A stretch of 64,000 bases of DNA, taken from assembly GCA_022826705.1 (NCBI GenBank), contig JAJDUJ010000010.1, positions 1 through 64,000 on the forward strand, given 5' to 3'. Of the stretch, positions 18,029-27,268 are shown piece after piece. The stretch comes from Acidimicrobiia bacterium (GTDB lineage: Bacteria; Actinomycetota; Acidimicrobiia; Acidimicrobiales; Bin134). Made by a program: the position numbers and the translations under genes. Within the stretch, counting starts at the first letter, position 1, and every line of letters starts with the position of its first letter. The notes beneath the pieces were generated by a model, which saw only the letters and a list, made by a program, of their open reading frames with translations, did no database searches and had not been told where the DNA came from.

Positions 18029-19284
18029 GGTCGGTGATCGAAGGCAGTAGATGCAGCCGGGAAGGGCGGTGTGGAGGACTCCTCATGGGAGGCCGTATGC
18101 ATTGTCCATGCGTCGGCAAATCCCGAGGGCTCATCCACGGGCAGCAAGGTCGTCCCCGGAACGAAAGTAGGGGGCAAGCGCCCCGCTTGCGCCTGCTCTA
18201 AAGCAGCGAACAACACCACCGTCTTGGAGGTGAACTGCGAGCCCAGCGGCGTCAGCGAACCGGCCTCGGTGCCATCTGCTTCAGCGACAACGGCCACCAC
18301 CAGCCCGCCGCCGTGCTCTCGTCCCAGCCGCTCAACCGCACCGATCAAACTGCCGACGTCGGGGCTGACCAGGGCCAAGTGCTCGTAGATCTTGTGAAGG
18401 TGAGTCGAATCACACCCAAATCCGCTGTCGTAGTCCGCAGTCGTCGTCAACCGGGTTTGGTCTCCCCGGCGCAGGCTGGCCCGACAGATGCTGGCCGCGG
18501 CCGACACCATGGCCTCGAAACGCTCGAAGCCGGCCTCAGCGTCTAACGGCGCGCTCCGAGTGTCCAGCAAGACGGTGGTGTGAGTGTGGGAGAACTCCTC
18601 GAACTGGCGGACGATCAGCTCGTCGTGATGGGCGGACGACCGCCAGTGAATGTGACGCGGGTCGTCTCCCCTCTGAAACGGGCGCAACCCGTACAGCTCG
18701 TCGCCGCTTTGGGCCATGGGGCTGCGCCGAACGGCGTCGAACGTGTTTCCGGGCAGGCGGGGGGGAGGCTTGATCGGGACCACCGCCGGGTATACCAGCG
18801 CCTCGGCTTTGCCCCCGACCAGGAAATGCCGGGCTGCCATGCTCAGAGGATCGGCCACGGTCAGGGTGAGCGGCCCGGTAATGGCCCGACCTCTCTCTTC
18901 GGTAGGCAGCCGGTAGCTCACCGTCAACCTGTCGCCCGACGACACCGGTGCCACCAGCAGGTCTGGTGACCGGAAATCGCTCATCGAGTTCTTGGTGGAA
19001 AACGAGATTTCGTCGGCCAGTCGCAGCACCGGGGCGCGGAAGCGGCTGGGGTTGGCCAGCTCCAACTGCACATGGCACTCGCTGCCCACGTGTATTTGCT
19101 GCGGTTTGAGCGACCGGGACATCGCCCGCAATGGAGGGCAGACCTTGACGTAGGCCAACGCGAGGACAGCCACCGCGGTGCCGGCGACGCCCACGGCCAG
19201 CAGCTCGCTGGAGCCGAACACCCAGCCTGCGGCTATCAGCAGCGCCGACCCGATCAGCAGCAGCCAGCCGGAAGGGGTGAGCAT
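18025..19284 (-). CDS. DUF58 domain protein of the MoxR cluster
   Basis: 419 aa. Two N-terminal membrane helices (LLLIGSALLIAAGWVF and a following Ala/Val-rich segment) precede the DUF58 signature LRPFQRGDDPRHIHWRSSA. The C-terminal part resembles a von Willebrand A fold (TTVLLDTRSA). It is thought to work with the MoxR ATPase as a chaperone-like assembly. It overlaps the transglutaminase gene by 4 bases and follows the MoxR gene by 13 bases, so the three are one operon. Confidence 0.92.
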   Translation of the reverse strand: MLTPSGWLLLIGSALLIAAGWVFGSSELLAVGVAGTAVAVLALAYVKVCPPLRAMSRSLKPQQIHVGSECHVQLELANPSRFRAPVLRLADEISFSTKNSMSDFRSPDLLVAPVSSGDRLTVSYRLPTEERGRAITGPLTLTVADPLSMAARHFLVGGKAEALVYPAVVPIKPPPRLPGNTFDAVRRSPMAQSGDELYGLRPFQRGDDPRHIHWRSSAHHDELIVRQFEEFSHTHTTVLLDTRSAPLDAEAGFERFEAMVSAAASICRASLRRGDQTRLTTTADYDSGFGCDSTHLHKIYEHLALVSPDVGSLIGAVERLGREHGGGLVVAVVAEADGTEAGSLTPLGSQFTSKTVVLFAALEQAQAGRLPPTFVPGTTLLPVDEPSGFADAWTMHTASHEESSTPPFPAASTAFDHRP

Positions 19285-19297
19285 GGTCGGGCTGGTT

Positions 19298-20257
19298 CTA
19301 GTCGACGGGGGCCGGAACCGAGCTCATGATGTCTTCGACGATGCGAGTGGCTGGAGTGCCTCGAGCCCGAGCCTGGGGGTCCAAGAGCAGCCGATGGGCC
19401 AAGACGGGTACAGCCAGGTGCTTCACGTCGTCGGGAAGCACGTAGTCCCTCCCCTGAGAAGCAGCCCGTACCCGGCTCGCCCGCTGGAGTGCGAGGGTTG
19501 CCCGGGTAGACATCCCCAAGATGAGGCTGGGGTGGTCTCTGGTGGCGTTGGCGATCTGCACCAGATAGCGCTTGATCCCCGGAGCCATGAACACCGTGCT
19601 GGCGTGGTCGGCCAGCATGCTCACCGTCTGCGAATCCACCACCGGGCGAAGGGTGTCCAGCGGGTTGTCAGTGCCATGGGCGTCGAGAATTTCAAGCTCG
19701 TCCTGCTTCGAGGGATAGCCCACCTCGATTCGCATCAAGAACCGGTCGAGCTGGCTTTCCGGCAGCGGATAGGTGCCCTCGTGCTCAAGCGGATTCTGGG
19801 TAGCGATCACCATGAACGGCCGGGGGAGGCTGTGAGTGGTTCCGTCCACCGTGACCTGTCGCTCGGCCATGGACTCCAACAAGGCCGACTGGGTCTTGGG
19901 CGAGGCGCGGTTGATCTCGTCGGCCACCACGATCCCGGAGAACACCGGCCCGGGCTGGAAGTCCAGCGAATTGGCCGCTCGGTTCCAGATCGTGGCCCCC
20001 ACCACATCGGAGGGGAGCAGGTCGGGGGTGAATTGGATGCGGCCGAACTCAGCTTGCACGGTGATGGCCAGAGCCTTGGCCAGGCTCGTCTTGCCCACAC
20101 CGGGGGCGTCTTCGATAAGCAGATGACCCTCGGACAGCAGGCAAGTAACGGCCAAGTCCAGCACATCGGGCTTGCCCATGATGGCCTTGCCGATGTTGGA
20201 GACGATGGATTGGAACTGCTCGGCGAAAAGCGGTCCTTCCGTTTCTCTCATCGCCAT
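19298..20257 (-). CDS. MoxR family AAA+ ATPase
   Basis: 319 aa from ATG 20257; the open frame extends to 20335, but the added residues are low-complexity and not family-like. Walker A is APGVGKTSLAKAL and Walker B is VVADEINRA. The MoxR features NRASPKTQSALLESMAE, FMVIATQNPLEHEGTYPLPE and SQLDRFLMRI are all present. It is the first gene of the MoxR-DUF58-transglutaminase operon and probably remodels protein complexes at the membrane. Confidence 0.94.
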   Translation of the reverse strand: MAMRETEGPLFAEQFQSIVSNIGKAIMGKPDVLDLAVTCLLSEGHLLIEDAPGVGKTSLAKALAITVQAEFGRIQFTPDLLPSDVVGATIWNRAANSLDFQPGPVFSGIVVADEINRASPKTQSALLESMAERQVTVDGTTHSLPRPFMVIATQNPLEHEGTYPLPESQLDRFLMRIEVGYPSKQDELEILDAHGTDNPLDTLRPVVDSQTVSMLADHASTVFMAPGIKRYLVQIANATRDHPSLILGMSTRATLALQRASRVRAASQGRDYVLPDDVKHLAVPVLAHRLLLDPQARARGTPATRIVEDIMSSVPAPVD

Positions 20258-20270
20258 ACCGCTGAGTCTC

Positions 20271-21092
20271 TCAGGTGCTGTGGAGTTGGGGCCAACGGGT
20301 CGGCATGTCCACAAGCATCCCATTGGCGCTGGCACCGTGATCGCGCAGCGTTCCCCGGCGCCGAAAGGCCACTTGGTAGCGCTCGGGCTGTGATGTCCAG
20401 CAGACGTTCGGGACCAGCCCGGAGATGATGGCGTCGTCGCAGTCCTCCAGCTCCACCCGGCGGGCTCCCGAGAGCCATACGGTGCGCTGGAGCACCCAGG
20501 CGGCCTCGGCGGCCTCGGGATCCAATGCCTCCTCGCACCAGCGGACGAACCCGCCCTTGAGCTGACGACCGCCGAACGGCTCAGGCGATTCGATCTCCAG
20601 GGTCGCGGCCATCCGCCAGCGGCAGACCTCGGTCCCGTCCCGTTCGATCCAGGCGTCGAACGGGGGCTGGTCCCAATCGGGCACGGTGGCGTCGTATTGG
20701 CGGGTGCCGACTCGCCCCCGGGCGGCGTGGAGCACCCCGAGTACGGCGGCGTCGTAGAGGTGAGTGCATTGCTGGCGGACGTCGGTCCAGGCGAACACCT
20801 CCGAAGCGGTGGTGGTTAGCGGGCAGCCCACGAGGGCCTGGAGCTGGTCGAGTGCGCCGGAGCAAGGTTCCCAGGGCATCCTGGGCCCCGCGGCGGACGC
20901 CTTGGTGATGTGGCGGCCGTCATGGGTGAGCGCTGCCTCGTAGTGGTGCATGTCGTCCTCAAGGCCGACCACCACCGTTTGGGGGTCGGGGGCGATCATC
21001 CGCAGCCGTCGGCGGAAGGCACCGCTGCCATGGCGATTGCGGACCAGCGCAGGCTGTAGTTCATCCTGGGGCACTGGCCGATGTTGGCACAC
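20271..21092 (-). CDS. DUF2889 domain protein
   Basis: 273 aa. The middle matches DUF2889: LVGCPLTTTASEVFAWTD then QQCTHLYDAAVLGVLHAAR. Tyr-Asp and Arg residues are conserved-looking, but no catalytic role is known. The start is uncertain because several in-frame starts exist near 21000-21092. It lies 13 bases upstream of the MoxR start on the same strand, which suggests co-transcription, and diverges from the MFS gene. Confidence 0.75.
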   Translation of the reverse strand: MCQHRPVPQDELQPALVRNRHGSGAFRRRLRMIAPDPQTVVVGLEDDMHHYEAALTHDGRHITKASAAGPRMPWEPCSGALDQLQALVGCPLTTTASEVFAWTDVRQQCTHLYDAAVLGVLHAARGRVGTRQYDATVPDWDQPPFDAWIERDGTEVCRWRMAATLEIESPEPFGGRQLKGGFVRWCEEALDPEAAEAAWVLQRTVWLSGARRVELEDCDDAIISGLVPNVCWTSQPERYQVAFRRRGTLRDHGASANGMLVDMPTRWPQLHST

Positions 21093-21142
21093 CGACCGCG
21101 GACGACCAGATTCATCATTGGGGCAAGTACTGTCGGCTAACC

Positions 21143-22372
21143 GTGCCTACCCCGTCTTCTCCGTTTCGCGCCCTATCTCATCGGGGATTCCGGCTGTTCT
21201 TCGTTGGCGTGTCCATCGCCACCACCGGTCAGTTCATGCAGTCGCTAGCGGTGCCGTTCTATGTGAACGAGCTGACCGATTCGAACACCTGGGTCGGGGC
21301 TTCCGCGTTCGCGGTGCTGGTGCCATCTCTGATCATGACTCCGGTGGCCGGCATCTGGAGCGACCGGACCAGCCGCAAGGCCATTTTGTTGGGATCGTTC
21401 TGGATGCAGATGGTGGTGGCAACCGCCTATCTGGTGCTCTATCTCGCCGGTGCCTTGAACCCGTGGCTGATCATCGGGCTCCAATTGGTGGTGGGGGCGG
21501 CATCGGGATTCCAGTGGGCCCCCACCCAGGCTATGACCGCCCTGCTGGTTCCCCCCGAGGATTTGGTGTCGGCGGTGCGGTTCGTGTCCTTGTCGTTCAC
21601 TGCGGGACGGGCCTTGGGCCCCGGCTTGGCCGGACTCATCCTGTGGTTGTGGAGTCCGGGCCCGGCCTTCGCCATCACCATTGTCGGGTTCGCTATTGGC
21701 CTGATGTACATGGCTCCGATCAGGCTGCGTCCTGCGGAGCCAATTGAGCGGGAGCCGTTCCTGGTGCAATTCAGCCGAGGTGTCGCCTACATCTGGCGGC
21801 GTCCGGCCATGCGCCTGGTGATGACCACATCGTTCATCGTGGCCAGTGTCGGGGCGGTCTTCGCCTTTGCCCTGGTGGCCAGCGTGGCCGACGACGTGTT
21901 CTCCCTGGGCGATGGCGGGCTGGGCTGGCTCACGGCGACGTTCGGGTTCGGGTCGATGCTGGCCGCGCTGTACGTGACCAGGTACGGCGATCGCCACGCC
22001 CGATCCCGGGTCGAGATGACAGCAGTGGGGGTGTATGCCGTCGGGGTGTTGGTTACCGGGGCGACTTCTTGGCTGGTTGTCGGCCTGTTGGGGTACTTGA
22101 TCTTCGGAGCGGGGCATATGGCCCATGGCGTGACAATGAACAGCGCCCTGCAAGTGCAGGTGGACGAGCAGTTTCGGGGCCGGGTCATGTCGGTGTGGCT
22201 GATGTCGGTGCTTTCCGGGCTGCCTATCGGCGCGTTCATCGGGGGATTCTTGGGCGACCTGGTGTCCATGCGGTTCGTGGTGCTGGTGTACGGGGGATTG
22301 CTGGCCGTCTTTTGGGCGACCACGGTCATCCGGTCCCGCGGTTTCGCCGGCCTCGATCTGGGCCCCGGCTGA
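21143..22372 (+). CDS. MFS transporter (EntS/DHA3-like exporter)
   Basis: 409 aa with about 12 hydrophobic segments. A GTG start at 21143 fits. The N-terminus FRALSHRGFRLFFVGVSIATTGQ and the loop after helix 2, GIWSDRTSRKAILLG, are typical of the DHA3/EntS-like branch of the major facilitator superfamily. The protein probably exports a small molecule by proton antiport; the substrate is unknown. The end of the gene is partly duplicated downstream (see the repeat at 22342-22439). Confidence 0.88.
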   Translation: MPTPSSPFRALSHRGFRLFFVGVSIATTGQFMQSLAVPFYVNELTDSNTWVGASAFAVLVPSLIMTPVAGIWSDRTSRKAILLGSFWMQMVVATAYLVLYLAGALNPWLIIGLQLVVGAASGFQWAPTQAMTALLVPPEDLVSAVRFVSLSFTAGRALGPGLAGLILWLWSPGPAFAITIVGFAIGLMYMAPIRLRPAEPIEREPFLVQFSRGVAYIWRRPAMRLVMTTSFIVASVGAVFAFALVASVADDVFSLGDGGLGWLTATFGFGSMLAALYVTRYGDRHARSRVEMTAVGVYAVGVLVTGATSWLVVGLLGYLIFGAGHMAHGVTMNSALQVQVDEQFRGRVMSVWLMSVLSGLPIGAFIGGFLGDLVSMRFVVLVYGGLLAVFWATTVIRSRGFAGLDLGPG

Positions 22373-22439
22373 TTTGTGGTTACCACCATCCACAAGGGAG
22401 AGGAGAATTTCGCCGGCCTCGATCTCGGTCCCGGCTGAT
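22342..22439 (+). repeat. Direct repeat of the MFS gene 3' end
   Basis: The last 32 bases of the MFS gene (22342-22373, including the TGA) recur at 22408-22439 with two mismatches. The offset is 66 bp, a multiple of three. The second copy again ends in CCCGGCTGAT. The bases between contain GGGAGAGGAG. The origin is likely a small tandem duplication. Confidence 0.8.
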
Positions 22440-22483
22440 CCATTGCGTGGCGGGCTGTGCTCGCGGAGTACGGTCGGGGGTCG

Positions 22484-23494
22484 ATGGGAGAGAGCATTCA
22501 GGCCCCGGGGACTCGGCTGAGTCGAAGAGACCGGTTTCTTCACGAGCCCCGATTTCGGGACTGGAATTGGGTGGAGACCAACTGGTTCTGCTTCTTCGTG
22601 CCTGAGGAGGCGATGGTCGGGCACCTGCGCTCGATGTGGCGGCCCACGCTGGGAGTGGTGGGGGCCAACGTGTTCGTGTATTCCAACCGGGGGCTGGGCG
22701 CCACCGGGGCCTTGGCCAACGATATGCACGAGGACCGCTTTGCCATGCCCATGCCGCCCCACAACCTGGACGACTACCGCCTGGACAACGGCATCGCGGT
22801 GCGCCAGACCGAGGCGTTCCAGCGCTGGGAAGTCCGCTACGACGGCATCGACGGGACGGTGTTCGACTTGGAGTACACCGCGTTGATGCCGCCGGTAGAG
22901 GTGGGAGAGACCAAAGTGGCGGGAGCGGGGGAGGGATTCGGGTCGATCCAGCGCTCAGATGCGACCTTGACCCACGGCCATATCGACCAGACCCTGCATG
23001 TTTCGGGGGAGGCAGTGGTGAATGGCGTGCGGTTCGAAGTGGACTGCGCGGTCAACCGCGATCACTCGTGGGGCCCCCGCCGGGAATCAGTGGCTCGGCT
23101 GGGCTGCGGCAACTTCGATGACGGCCATTGGGGTGACGACCTCCACTTCCTGGTCCAGACCCGCAACGACACTCCTGATTCCTGCGTGATCACGCACGGT
23201 TACCTGCTAGATGGTGGGGAAATCCTCCGCATCGCCGAGGGGACGGGCCGGTTCGAGTTGGACGGCTATCGCACTACTGCACTGGTCTATGAGATCGTCG
23301 ACGAGCGGGGCCGCAGCCACCGTTTCGACGGCCGGGTGGCTCGCACCATTGAGAAGGTGTCCACCAACGCGTTCTCGTGCAACGGCTTCGTGGATTGGAG
23401 CTACGAGGGCGAGCCGGGAATCGGGGAGTACCGCTGGCACTGGGGCGTCCGGGAGCTGCGGGAATGGCTGGCGGAAAGGGAGACACAGGCATGA
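22484..23494 (+). CDS. DUF7065-like (hydroxyneurosporene-synthase-like fold) protein
   Basis: 336 aa from ATG 22484; an earlier ATG at 22457 is possible. It contains RFRDWNWVETNWFCFFVP at the start and a central NRDHSWGPR followed by WGDDLHF. That pattern resembles the lipocalin-like proteins related to CrtC and to the DUF7064/7065 group common in actinobacteria and proteobacteria that degrade steroids or other hydrophobics. The function is unknown. Its TGA overlaps the ATG of the alcohol dehydrogenase, so the two are translationally coupled and may act on the same substrate. Confidence 0.65.
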   Translation: MGESIQAPGTRLSRRDRFLHEPRFRDWNWVETNWFCFFVPEEAMVGHLRSMWRPTLGVVGANVFVYSNRGLGATGALANDMHEDRFAMPMPPHNLDDYRLDNGIAVRQTEAFQRWEVRYDGIDGTVFDLEYTALMPPVEVGETKVAGAGEGFGSIQRSDATLTHGHIDQTLHVSGEAVVNGVRFEVDCAVNRDHSWGPRRESVARLGCGNFDDGHWGDDLHFLVQTRNDTPDSCVITHGYLLDGGEILRIAEGTGRFELDGYRTTALVYEIVDERGRSHRFDGRVARTIEKVSTNAFSCNGFVDWSYEGEPGIGEYRWHWGVRELREWLAERETQA

Positions 23495-24597
23495 AGACCC
23501 GGGCTGCGGTGTATCGGGAACCGAATGTCCCGCTGGACATCGTCGAATTGGACATCTGCAACCTGGCCCCCCAAGACGTGCTGGTGCGGATCACCCACAG
23601 CGGGATCTGCCACAGCGACCTGCACGTGTACCACGGCAGCCGGGACTGGGAAACTCCCATGATCTTGGGCCACGAAGGGGCCGGGATAGTGGAGGATGTG
23701 GGGGAGGGCGTCACCGGAGTCAAGCCCGGCGACCGGGTGGTGCTGTCGCTGGTGGCCAGTTGCGGTCGATGCCGGTCGTGCGCCGCTGGTTTCGCCAACC
23801 GCTGCCAGGTGCTGCCCGCCTTCCCAATCGGCACCTACTACGACGGTGGCCATCGCTTCGAAAGGGACGGCGAGATCCACCACTCGTTCTGCACGGTGGG
23901 TTCGTTTGCCGAGCACGCCGTGGTTCACTTCTCCAAAGCGGTGAGAGTGCCCGACGATGTGGGATTGGACGTGGCCTGCTTGGTGGGTTGCGGCGTTCCC
24001 ACGGGGGTGGGTTCGGCCGTCAACACCGCCCAGGTCCGCCGGGGCAGCACCTGTGTGGTCTACGGCTGTGGCGGTGTCGGCCTAAACGTCATCCAGGGCT
24101 GTCGCCTCATGGGCGCAGCCGAGATCGTGGCGGTGGACTTGCTGGATGACAAGTTGGCTCTGGCCGAGAGATTCGGCGCCACCCGCACTTTGAACGCCAC
24201 CGACGACGATCCGGTGGCTGCGGTAATGGAGCTGACTGGAGGCAGAGGCGCCGACTACGCCTTCGAGGTGATCGGCACCGGAGCCACCTACAAGAACGCC
24301 TGGAACTCAATCGGCATGGGCGGGCTGGCCGTGATGGTGGGCGGGCCGCCCGCGGGGACCCCGTTCCACATCGACGCCACCGAGATCTACTTCGGCAAGG
24401 CACTCACCGGCAGCATGTATGGCAACTCCTCGCCCGCTCGGGACTTTCCGTGGATCTTCGATCTCTACCGTTCCGGCGAGCTCCTGCTCGACGAGCTGAT
24501 CACCCAGCACCGCCCCCTCAATGACGTCACCGCTGCTCTTGATGAACTGGACGCCGGCGGCGTAGTCCGCACTGTGTTGGATATCAGCGACGAATAG
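23491..24597 (+). CDS. Zinc-dependent alcohol dehydrogenase (MDR family)
   Basis: 368 aa. ATG 23491 overlaps the previous stop as ATGA; the longer frame from 23377 lies inside that gene. Catalytic zinc ligands are visible in HSGICHSDLHVYHG and LGHEGAGIVEDVG. The structural-zinc Cys cluster is CGRCRSCAAGFANRC, and the Rossmann motif is VYGCGGVGLN. It resembles class III and related long MDR dehydrogenases. An acidic residue at the end of the second strand (VAVDLLDD) suits NAD+. The substrate is unknown, probably tied to the coupled DUF7065-like protein. Confidence 0.9.
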   Translation: MKTRAAVYREPNVPLDIVELDICNLAPQDVLVRITHSGICHSDLHVYHGSRDWETPMILGHEGAGIVEDVGEGVTGVKPGDRVVLSLVASCGRCRSCAAGFANRCQVLPAFPIGTYYDGGHRFERDGEIHHSFCTVGSFAEHAVVHFSKAVRVPDDVGLDVACLVGCGVPTGVGSAVNTAQVRRGSTCVVYGCGGVGLNVIQGCRLMGAAEIVAVDLLDDKLALAERFGATRTLNATDDDPVAAVMELTGGRGADYAFEVIGTGATYKNAWNSIGMGGLAVMVGGPPAGTPFHIDATEIYFGKALTGSMYGNSSPARDFPWIFDLYRSGELLLDELITQHRPLNDVTAALDELDAGGVVRTVLDISDE

Positions 24598-24653
24598 CCC
24601 GGCGGATTATCGCCGGGCCAATGGGCACAGCGCCCGGCGGATTATCGCCGGGC
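24597..24653. terminator. Two identical palindromic hairpins between convergent genes
   Basis: GCCCGGCG-GATTAT-CGCCGGGC occurs twice without mismatch, at 24597-24618 and 24632-24653, each an 8-bp perfect stem with a 6-base loop. The linker is also nearly repeated (GGGCACAG / AGGCACAG). The location between the dehydrogenase stop and the stop of the minus-strand LLM gene suits a bidirectional terminator, although no T-run follows. The first base overlaps the TAG stop. Confidence 0.75.
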
Positions 24654-24669
24654 AATCAGGCACAGCCTC

Positions 24670-25518
24670 TTACCCGAACTCTTCGATCCAGCGGGTGTAG
24701 CCGTCCAACACCGGCAGTACTTCGTCGGCTGAGCCGCCGTGGGGGAATCGCAGCACCACTTCGGTGATGCCGATGTCCCGGTAGTAGGCCAGCTTGCCGG
24801 GGTCCGGGTGGGTGCCGTAGGTGACCAGCTCCAGCTCATCGATGCTCCGTCCCGCGGCGGCCATGGCCTCGGCCAATTCGGCCAGGGCAGCTCGCATCCC
24901 GGCACCGCCAATGGGCATCCAGCCGTCGCCGAACTCGGCGATGTGGGCGAAGGTGGTTGGGCCGGGGGCAGCGCCGATGATGGTGCGGATTCGGGGCTGC
25001 TGGACGGGCTTGGGCCAGCTCCACGAGGGTTCCATGTCCACGAATTCCCCATGGAACTCGGCCACTTCCTGCCCCCACAACGCCTGAGCACACAGCATGT
25101 GCTCGCGCACCCGGGCCCGGCGGCGGCGCACGTCCACACCGTGGTTTTCCATCTCCTCGTGGTTCCAGCCGTAGCCCACGCCCAGCACCAGGCGACCCCC
25201 GCTCATCCAATCGAGGGTGGCGCACTGCTTGGCAAAAGTGATGGGGTCGTGTTGGGCGGGTAGGGCTACCCCCACACCCAGTCCCACGGACTCGGTGGCC
25301 TGGGCGCAGGCCGCCAAAGCGATATAGGGGTCCAGCGTGCGCAAGTAGGTCTCGGGCAGCACTTCCTCGCCGGTAGGGGGCGGTGTGCGGCGGCTGGTGG
25401 GGATGTGGGTGTGCTCGGGCAGGTAGATGCAGGCATACCCTCGGGCCTCTGATTCTTGGGCTAGGCGCACCGGCGACATCGACCGGTCGGTGGTCTGCAT
25501 CATCACCCCGAACCGCAT
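24670..25518 (-). CDS. LLM class (F420-dependent type) oxidoreductase
   Basis: 282 aa, a luciferase-like monooxygenase barrel. Recognisable blocks are MRFGVMMQTTDRSMSP, GYACIYLPEHTHIP, the VALPAQHDPITFAKQCATLD segment and GGRLVLGVGYGWNHEE. These match the short subfamily annotated as probable F420-dependent. Cofactor use cannot be proven from sequence. The substrate is unknown. It is divergent from ribA, whose product lies in flavin supply. Confidence 0.88.
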   Translation of the reverse strand: MRFGVMMQTTDRSMSPVRLAQESEARGYACIYLPEHTHIPTSRRTPPPTGEEVLPETYLRTLDPYIALAACAQATESVGLGVGVALPAQHDPITFAKQCATLDWMSGGRLVLGVGYGWNHEEMENHGVDVRRRRARVREHMLCAQALWGQEVAEFHGEFVDMEPSWSWPKPVQQPRIRTIIGAAPGPTTFAHIAEFGDGWMPIGGAGMRAALAELAEAMAAAGRSIDELELVTYGTHPDPGKLAYYRDIGITEVVLRFPHGGSADEVLPVLDGYTRWIEEFG

Positions 25519-25584
25519 GCCCAGAGCGTATGTCGCTTTGGCTGCCAGTTTCGCTGCTGGCAGGGGTACTCTCGGGGCCAGCTA

Positions 25585-26193
25585 ATGGGACGCCAACCAA
25601 AGATCAGGCTGGTAGCCACCACCGAGGTGCCTATGAGATGGGGGCGATTCGCCTGCCACGCCTTCGAGTCGATGGACGACGGCGAGGAGCATGTGGCGTT
25701 CACTCTCGGCGATATAACGGGCGTCGACGAGGTCTTGGTGCGGGTGCACAGCGAGTGTCTTACTGGGGATGTGTTCGGCTCGTGGCGCTGCGACTGCGGG
25801 GCTCAGCTGCACGCGGCCATGGACGCCATCGCGGCCTGCGGTACCGGCGTGCTGGTGTACATGCGGGGCCATGAAGGCCGAGGCATCGGCATCGGCCACA
25901 AACTTCAGGCCTACGCCCTTCAAGATCAGGGGCGGGACACGGTGGACGCCAACTTGGAACTCGGCCTACCGGTGGACGACCGCACCTACGGCATCGGGGC
26001 GGCCATTCTGGCCGAGCTGGGGGTCACGCGAGTGGCGCTGATGACCAACAACCCCACCAAACACGACGGCTTGGCCTCCTTCGGCCTGGAGATTGCCCGC
26101 CGGGTTCCTCTGGTAGTGCCCCCCAGAAGCGAGAACGTGGACTACCTCCGCACCAAACAACAACGCCTCGGCCACCTATTGGACTTGGTGTAG
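25585..26193 (+). CDS. ribA: GTP cyclohydrolase II
   Basis: 202 aa. It opens GTP to the pyrimidine precursor of riboflavin, and hence FMN/FAD and, in actinobacteria, the F420 chromophore. The zinc site is SECLTGDVFGSWRCDCG (three Cys) and the catalytic region is MRGHEGRGIGIGHKLQAY. The dihydroxybutanone-phosphate domain (RibB) that often precedes it in bifunctional RibBA is absent, so this is a stand-alone cyclohydrolase. It sits between two flavin/F420-type oxidoreductases. A second ribBA may exist elsewhere. Confidence 0.93.
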   Translation: MGRQPKIRLVATTEVPMRWGRFACHAFESMDDGEEHVAFTLGDITGVDEVLVRVHSECLTGDVFGSWRCDCGAQLHAAMDAIAACGTGVLVYMRGHEGRGIGIGHKLQAYALQDQGRDTVDANLELGLPVDDRTYGIGAAILAELGVTRVALMTNNPTKHDGLASFGLEIARRVPLVVPPRSENVDYLRTKQQRLGHLLDLV

Positions 26194-26196
26194 CCC

Positions 26197-27219
26197 CTAG
26201 CGGCAGAACACCGGGGCGATGGTGTCGGCGAAGGTGCGCATCCAGCCTTCTTTGTCGTCCATGAACTGGGCCAGCACCATGCGGTTGACGCCCCGCTCGG
26301 CCAACTCGGTCAAGCGGTCGATGCAGTATTCAGGCGGGCCGGCAATGGTGCCGCGGCTGGCCAGGAACTCGGTGAGGCCGTGCTTGTCGGCCAACCCGGC
26401 GTTGACGTTGGCCCCGTCGGCGAAGGCGTGATGGCGGCTGTCGTACTCGGCCATCATGGCGGCCACCCGGGGCTTGATGTCCTCGGGGAGGCCCTTGCCG
26501 TCCATGTGGAATCGGTACACGTGATTGGCCGTGCCCGCGATCAGGAACTTGATCTGCTCCAGGCCGGCTTCTTCCGATTCGGCGAACAGCAGGTTGGCGA
26601 ACCACCACACCTCGACCTCGTCGGGGTCCCTGCCCACCGAGCGGGCCCCTTCGGCGATGTTGCCCAGCACGATCTCGCACACGTCGGCGGGCAGGCTGTT
26701 GGACAGGATCACCCCGTCGGCGATCTGACCGGCCATGTACTGGGTGCGAGGCCCTTCGGCGGCAATCCACACCGGGACCGGGGCGGGGCCCCAGCGCATG
26801 TGCAGGTCTTTGTCCTGCCAGCGGGCCGTCTCGCCGTTGCTGAGGGCCTTGACCGCCGCGGTGTAGTCCCGGAGGTAGTCCACGGTCGCCGGCTTCTCCC
26901 CGATATTGAGCAGCGCGCTGTCGCCCGAGGCGATCCCGTATCGGAACCGCCCCCCGGAAATCTGCTGGAGGGCCATGGCGGTGGAGGCGGCTGCGGCCGG
27001 ATGGCGGGTGACGGGGTTGGTAACCGTGGTGGCCAGCAGGGCGTTGTCGGTGTGGTTGGCGGCCACGGTGAGAGTGAGGAAGGGGTCGGCCCATAGCGAC
27101 TGGGAGTCGCCGGCCACCACCATGGAGAACCCGGAGCTCTCCACTTGGCGGGCCCAGGCCCCGTACGTGGTGAGGTCCTCGGGAACCTTCCCGGTGCCGA
27201 ATGCGATGGATGCGCTCAT
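26197..27219 (-). CDS. LLM class (F420-dependent type) oxidoreductase
   Basis: 340 aa from ATG 27219; the open frame extends to 27243. Motifs include VVAGDSQSLWADPFLTL, TNPVTRHPAAAASTAMALQ, GGRFRYGIASGDSAL and GQIADGVILSN, typical of the methylenetetrahydromethanopterin-reductase-like branch. Members usually bind F420 or FMN. The stop is 3 bases from the ribA stop (convergent). The substrate is unknown. Confidence 0.88.
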   Translation of the reverse strand: MSASIAFGTGKVPEDLTTYGAWARQVESSGFSMVVAGDSQSLWADPFLTLTVAANHTDNALLATTVTNPVTRHPAAAASTAMALQQISGGRFRYGIASGDSALLNIGEKPATVDYLRDYTAAVKALSNGETARWQDKDLHMRWGPAPVPVWIAAEGPRTQYMAGQIADGVILSNSLPADVCEIVLGNIAEGARSVGRDPDEVEVWWFANLLFAESEEAGLEQIKFLIAGTANHVYRFHMDGKGLPEDIKPRVAAMMAEYDSRHHAFADGANVNAGLADKHGLTEFLASRGTIAGPPEYCIDRLTELAERGVNRMVLAQFMDDKEGWMRTFADTIAPVFCR

Positions 27220-27268
27220 GGCCCGAGGATAGAGGCCGCTCAACGAGCCCGCCGCCTACCATGGGCCG

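Noticed and set aside
21245..22762. 505-codon minus-strand frame across the MFS gene
   Set aside because: The plus-strand MFS transporter has strong family features; the antisense product is His/Gln/Arg-rich with no domain.
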